Part shown: positions 62,038 through 64,000 of the stretch, piece by piece
Numbering within the stretch: position 1 is the stretch's first letter
How the letters are laid out: each line of letters starts with the position of its first letter
DNA from: Mesorhizobium erdmanii USDA 3471
GTDB taxonomy: Bacteria; Pseudomonadota; Alphaproteobacteria; Rhizobiales; Rhizobiaceae
DNA: 64,000 nt
Direction of reading: 5' to 3'
Assembly: GCF_000472705.1 (NCBI RefSeq)
Contig: NZ_AXAE01000011.1
Coordinates: forward strand, 310,001-374,000
Notes under the pieces: model-generated
What the model saw: only the letters and a program-made list of their open reading frames with translations
Told to the model about the DNA's origin: nothing
Database searches by the model: none
Position numbers and translations under genes: made by a program

Positions 62038-62832
62038 ATGAAAATCGTCACCTGGAACATCAATGGCGTTCGCGCTCGCATCGGCAACCTCACCCATTGG
62101 CTGACCGAGAGCGCGCCCGACATCGTCTGCCTGCAGGAGATCAAGACGGTCGACGAGCAGTTTCCGCGTGCTGAGATCGAGGCGCTGGGCTACAACGTCG
62201 AAACCCATGGCCAGAAGGGTTTCAATGGCGTGGCGCTGCTGTCGAAGCTGCGCTTTGACGAAGTCAATCGCGGCTTGCCGGGTGACGACACCGACGAGCA
62301 GGCACGGTTCATCGAAGGCGTGTTCTCGACCGACAAGGGCGCGTTGCGCGTCGCCTCGCTCTATCTGCCGAACGGCAATCCAATCGACGACGATAAGAAA
62401 TTTCCCTACAAACTGTCCTGGATGGCGCGGCTGGAACGCTGGGCCGAAGAGCGGCTGAGACTTGAGGAAGCGCTGGTGCTGGCCGGCGACTACAACGTCA
62501 TTCCCGAGCCGATCGACGCGCGCTTTCCGGAGAACTGGCTGGGCGACGCGCTGTTCCAGCCGCAGACCCGGCAGGCCTTCCGGCGGCTGCTCAACCTCGG
62601 TTTCACCGAGGCGGTGCGCGCGGTCACCGATGCACCCGACACCTACACCTTCTGGGACTATCAGGCCGGCGCCTGGCAGAAGAACAACGGCATCCGCATC
62701 GACCATCTGCTGTTGTCGCCGGAAGCCGCCAACCGGTTCTCGTCGGCCTCGATCGAAAAGCATGTGCGTGCCTGGGAAAAGCCCTCCGATCACGTGCCGG
62801 TGGCGATCGATCTCGCCTTGCTGCCGGCCTGA
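62038..62832 (+). CDS. xth: exodeoxyribonuclease III
   Basis: 264 residues. AP endonuclease/3'-5' exonuclease of base-excision repair. Motifs: KIVTWNINGVRAR at the start, E34 in CLQEIKT, GDYNVIP, and the C-terminal DHVPVAIDL with the catalytic His, plus NNGIRIDHLLLSP. Seven bases after the VOC gene. Confidence 0.96.
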   Translation: MKIVTWNINGVRARIGNLTHWLTESAPDIVCLQEIKTVDEQFPRAEIEALGYNVETHGQKGFNGVALLSKLRFDEVNRGLPGDDTDEQARFIEGVFSTDKGALRVASLYLPNGNPIDDDKKFPYKLSWMARLERWAEERLRLEEALVLAGDYNVIPEPIDARFPENWLGDALFQPQTRQAFRRLLNLGFTEAVRAVTDAPDTYTFWDYQAGAWQKNNGIRIDHLLLSPEAANRFSSASIEKHVRAWEKPSDHVPVAIDLALLPA

Positions 62833-62907
62833 CAGCCGCTTCTCGCGGACCTTCTATCGCCACATTCCGGCGCATGATGGAAAATTCATCATGGCGCCGG
62901 GGATTCC

Positions 62908-63207
62908 ATGACCACGCGAAGTCTACTTTGTCCGATCGGTCTGGCACTGGCCATGGCCGCTCCCGCGACGGCACTTGCCGATCAGGAATGCCTGGCCAAT
63001 GGAAAGTCGTACCAGGTCGGCCAGGTCGCTTGCCTTACTGTTGCCGGCCAAAGCCACCTCGCCCGTTGCGATATGGTGCTCAATAACACATCCTGGACGA
63101 AAATCGGCGATACCTGCCCCGCCAACACCATGGCTCCGCATCTGCATGTGACGCCGATTTCGACACCCGCGCCGAGCATGGTGCCGACCGAACCCACCGA
63201 GAACTGA
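62908..63207 (+). CDS. small exported protein (hypothetical)
   Basis: 99 residues. Signal peptide about 1-24 (PIGLALAMAAPATALADQEC); the mature part has four Cys residues (ECLANGKSY, ACLTVAG, ARCDMVLNN, DTCPANTM) likely forming two disulfides, then a Pro/Thr-rich tail. Not a family I recognise. Separate from xth by about 75 bases. Confidence 0.75.
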   Translation: MTTRSLLCPIGLALAMAAPATALADQECLANGKSYQVGQVACLTVAGQSHLARCDMVLNNTSWTKIGDTCPANTMAPHLHVTPISTPAPSMVPTEPTEN

Positions 63208-63374
63208 TTTTCTCATCAGGCTATCGACCTCGCCGCCGACTATTTTCATCGTTATGTCTTATGTTAAAGACGCGGACCTCGGTTCGGTACAAGGTGCGCC
63301 AGTCAGCGGCCAGTTAAATGGGCTCCGCTGCTTGGGAGCGACCATCGCACTCTCGCCCTTACCGGAGCGCAGAG

Positions 63375-63602
63375 ATGTTTGGACAAGACAGCAGCCAAAT
63401 TCTGTATCCCGAGGATATCGACCGCCTTTGCGCCGTGTTTGAGGCTGTGTGTGACCGTTACCGGATTTTGCCGGATTCCGAAGCCGCTCTCGACCTAGCC
63501 GCGGATTTGGTGCGCTTGTTCCAGTCCGGCATGGCAGGCGAAACGGCCCTCAGAATTGCGGCGGAGGCGCGCCTCACGGAACCCTATCGTCTCGCGGGCT
63601 GA
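63375..63602 (+). CDS. small conserved hypothetical protein
   Basis: 75 residues from ATG 63375, GGAG seven bases upstream. Sequence blocks QILYPEDIDRLCAVFEAVCD, YRILPDSEAALDLAADLVRL and FQSGMAGETALRIAAEARLT suggest an all-helical protein. I recall rhizobial proteins of the same form; function unknown. Its 3' end overlaps the convergent gene 63574-63792 by 29 bases. Confidence 0.7.
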   Translation: MFGQDSSQILYPEDIDRLCAVFEAVCDRYRILPDSEAALDLAADLVRLFQSGMAGETALRIAAEARLTEPYRLAG

Positions 63603-63792
63603 TCTGGCGTCGGCTGCTGGTGACTTCCATGATCACCGCCCGCCGTTCAGCCTCGACCTGGGCGACGTTGACCAACGTGTCTATGTCCAGCATCTCATGA
63701 AGGTGACCGGATTGCACAACCATGTTTCGAACGGTTTTCAGCATTTCGCTGGTGGCTCGAAGCGTCGCGGCGAGCGTAGGCATGTCAGTCAT
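63574..63792 (-). CDS. small hypothetical protein
   Basis: 72 residues from ATG 63792, with GGGAG seven bases upstream. Helical and polar: TLRATSEMLKTVRNMVVQSG, HLHEMLDIDTLVNVAQVEAE and RRAVIMEVTSSRRQ. No family recognised. It overlaps the preceding convergent gene at its 3' end. After it, 63793-64000 shows only a relatively AT-rich stretch and a short partial minus-strand frame I do not call. Confidence 0.65.
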   Translation of the reverse strand: MTDMPTLAATLRATSEMLKTVRNMVVQSGHLHEMLDIDTLVNVAQVEAERRAVIMEVTSSRRQISPRDDRVP

Positions 63793-64000
63793 TTGCTACT
63801 CCCGGAGAAATCTCGCGTGGAGACAAACACTCAACCAGACATAGTGTTCCCCAGCAAAATTCGACCGCCGGTTTATTGATTATCGGCCATCGCTAATTTC
63901 ACAATTCAGCCGCAACCGCTTGCGCAGCCGTGCCGCATTCTATTCGCCAAAATTGGCTCTGATATTTATCAGCCCGCGACGAAGCCAGGTCCGCATCGTG

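Noticed and set aside
63899..64000. 34-codon partial minus-strand frame ending at the window edge
   Set aside because: Too short to judge; it could be the 3' end of a gene outside the window, but there is no recognisable sequence.

Overview
The window looks like chromosomal core sequence from a Mesorhizobium-like alphaproteobacterium (Hyphomicrobiales). The evidence is the high GC, the rhizobial palindromic repeats, DUF1127 genes beside anti-Shine-Dalgarno small RNAs, class I PHA synthase, and a long block in an order I recognise from rhizobia (dgt, argS, SPOR protein, nagZ, scpAB, tatABC, serS, surE, pcm, LysM/M23, DUF815, yajC, secDF). The genus is an inference. No phage, transposase, rRNA or CRISPR array was seen.

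1-9 kb: metabolic genes, mostly on the minus strand (recJ fragment, DUF6434, glpX, two small membrane proteins, hom, a class I aminotransferase, a lipoprotein), then plus-strand phaC and an M15_3 peptidase-like lipoprotein. 9-18 kb: tRNA-Glu, small proteins, a mini J-domain protein, an isolated TadE/TadF/TadG-like trio, two glycine-rich exported proteins, and map and radC.

18.3-27.7 kb: a catabolic operon read leftward from 26841 (sugar-type periplasmic binding protein, ABC ATPase, one polypeptide carrying two fused permease domains, SDR, 3-hydroxyacid dehydrogenase, BKACE/DUF849 enzyme, SMP-30 lactonase), with a divergent GntR/FCD regulator and a TTGATC-AAA-GATCAA palindrome between them. 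The enzyme set suggests oxidation of a sugar to a lactone, hydrolysis, oxidation at C3 and acetyl-CoA-dependent cleavage.

28-37.8 kb: trigger factor, tRNA-Leu, DUF2157/GDYXXLXY pair, two tandem 46-aa DUF1127 proteins followed by three tandem copies of an alpha-r14/NfeR1 (cuckoo/CcsR-like) small RNA with nine CCTCCTCCC hairpin loops in total, trmFO, a sterol-desaturase-family protein, an NDUFAF6-type squalene/phytoene-synthase-fold protein and a Mth938 (NDUFAF3-type) protein.

37.8-64 kb: secDF, a truncated stand-alone SecD-like protein, yajC, a DUF815 ATPase, an AraC/epimerase pair, and the envelope, division and translation block: LysM/M23 lipoprotein, pcm, surE, serS, tatCBA, scpBA, nagZ, a 1130-aa SPOR protein, argS, dgt; then on the plus strand an A-type Fe-S carrier, a VOC protein, exonuclease III and small conserved proteins.
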